Part shown: piece by piece, positions 43,290 through 44,087 of the stretch | Position numbering within the stretch: the stretch's first letter is position 1 | How the letters are laid out: every line of letters starts with the position of its first letter | Source of the DNA: Welwitschia mirabilis | Taxonomy: Eukaryota > Gnetophyta > Gnetopsida > Welwitschiales | Assembly (NCBI GenBank): GCA_051453625.1 | Contig: JBOZIK010000001.1 | Span: 289,334,675-289,378,761, forward strand | Direction: 5' to 3' | Length of the DNA: 44,087 nucleotides | The notes under the pieces: model-generated | Told to the model about the DNA's origin: nothing | Seen by the model: only the letters and a program-made list of their open reading frames with translations | Databases searched by the model: none | Program-made: the position numbers and the translations under genes

Positions 43290-44087
43290 CAAGGCCTAAT
43301 CTCAAAGTTCCTACATAATTTTACAAACCTTTTAGTACTTAGAGTTTTGTGAATACATCAGCAAGTTGGTCATTAACACTGATACATTGCATTGTGATGT
43401 CCTTGTTTTGAATGTGTTCTCTGAGGAAGTGATGTATAATCTCAATGTGTCTGGTTATTGAATGTTATATTGGATTCTTTAGATGTTGATGGAACTCTTG
43501 TTATCATAATAGATGGGAATGCTTTCTATGGAGAGTCCAAAATCTTTCAACATTTGCTTCATTCATAGTAGTTATGCAGAACAACTTTTGGTAGTAATAT
43601 ATTTGGCCTCAACAATTGATAGAGCAATTGAGTTTTACCTTTTTCTACTCTAAGAAATTAGACATTACCCAAAAAAGAAGCAGCTTCCACCTATGCTTCT
43701 TCTATCATCTGTGCATCTGGCCTGATATGCATCATAATGTCCAGCTAGATCAAGGTAGGAATCCTTTAAATACCAAATGTTTCAATTAGTGTAATCCTTT
43801 AAATAATGAAAAATTCCTTTAATAGTTGAAAGATGTGATTCTCTAGGATCATTTTGATAATGAGCACAAATTTCCATACTTAAAATAATTCTAGTCTACT
43901 AACTGTGAGATATAAGAAACTATTAATCATACCTCTATATAGCTTTTGGTCAACTTTCTTAACATTCTCATCTTTGTCTAATTTTATGCTTTAATTCATT
44001 ATAATTTCTTTGGCTTTGTAATCTTACAAACCATATTTGACTAGTAAATTTTTTATATATTTTATTATGAAATAAAAGTACTTTGTT
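43290..44087 (-). pseudogene. Copia RNase H and end of RT, SIRE-like
   Basis: The - strand reads, right to left: a RESHLSTIKGIFHYLKDYTNW stretch near 43790-43850 (the family's NPKESHL.AVKRI.RYLKGT.N), then SWSRKKQNS-like, ALS..EAKYI, LLWMKQML, YYDNKSSIN near 43475-43505 (CDN.SAI), HHFLREH, and DQLADVFTKL at 43342-43371, which closes copia RNase H. Stops and frameshifts are present throughout. The rest of pol continues beyond the window edge. Confidence 0.88.

Noticed and set aside
1-44087. CRISPR array, prokaryotic operon or phage system
   Set aside because: There is no regular repeat-spacer pattern and no ribosome-binding-site-led gene series; everything coding is eukaryotic retrotransposon sequence.

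Overview
This looks like repeat-dense, intergenic nuclear DNA from a vascular plant, most likely a flowering plant. It is AT-rich and strongly depleted of CpG. I find no host protein-coding gene, no functional RNA gene and no intact transposon gene. Nearly everything recognisable is an old retrotransposon: two Ty3/gypsy families, two Ty1/copia families and an L1-like LINE. Reading frames are broken mainly by C-to-T and G-to-A changes (CAG or CAA to stop, TGG to stop, Cys to Tyr), as expected for long-methylated, silenced DNA. The species cannot be named from the sequence alone.

Layout. (1) 1-6399, continuing at 19196-19985, is an Athila/Tat-like gypsy family on the + strand: a decayed integrase end, then two diverged copies of its 3' UTR plus LTR in tandem. 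(2) 6400-19195 is a nearly full-length gypsy element on the - strand. It has LTRs of about 3.4 kb, a PBS matching initiator tRNA-Met, gag, protease, RT, RNase H, integrase and a chromodomain-type tail, so it is Tekay/Del-like. It split the Athila-like sequence. (3) About 19990-26600 is an L1-like LINE on the + strand, itself interrupted at about 22790-24540 by an LTR-type insertion. (4) About 26600-29658 holds nothing I can classify. (5) 29659 to about 32600 is a - strand copia element (Tork/Tnt1-like) with a 434-bp 3' LTR, RNase H, RT and integrase. (6) 33282-33353 is a compound CT/CA microsatellite running into a gap. (7) 33942-37850 plus 42650-44087 is a - strand SIRE/Maximus-like copia element: LTR, purine tract, env-like 3' ORF remnant and, across a foreign stretch, RNase H and the end of RT. 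(8) About 37850-42640 is a mosaic of unclassified repeats between the two parts of the SIRE-like element, including C-rich tracts and a CT microsatellite.

Assembly caution. Seven gaps are exactly 100 N. Six of them are flanked by the same sequence on both sides, which points to unmerged haplotypes or overlapping contigs rather than real tandem duplication. Six other gaps have varied sizes of 238 to 759 N.

The features most worth a second look are: the large difference in CpG retention between the two LTRs of the Tekay-like element; a tRNA-like A box/B box pair at exact tRNA spacing inside those LTRs; loss of the second catalytic Asp in the RTs of three different elements; an in-frame integrase deletion that removes the first catalytic Asp; the tandem Athila-like structure; and a cluster of decayed AGACGTCT palindromes in the SIRE-like LTR.
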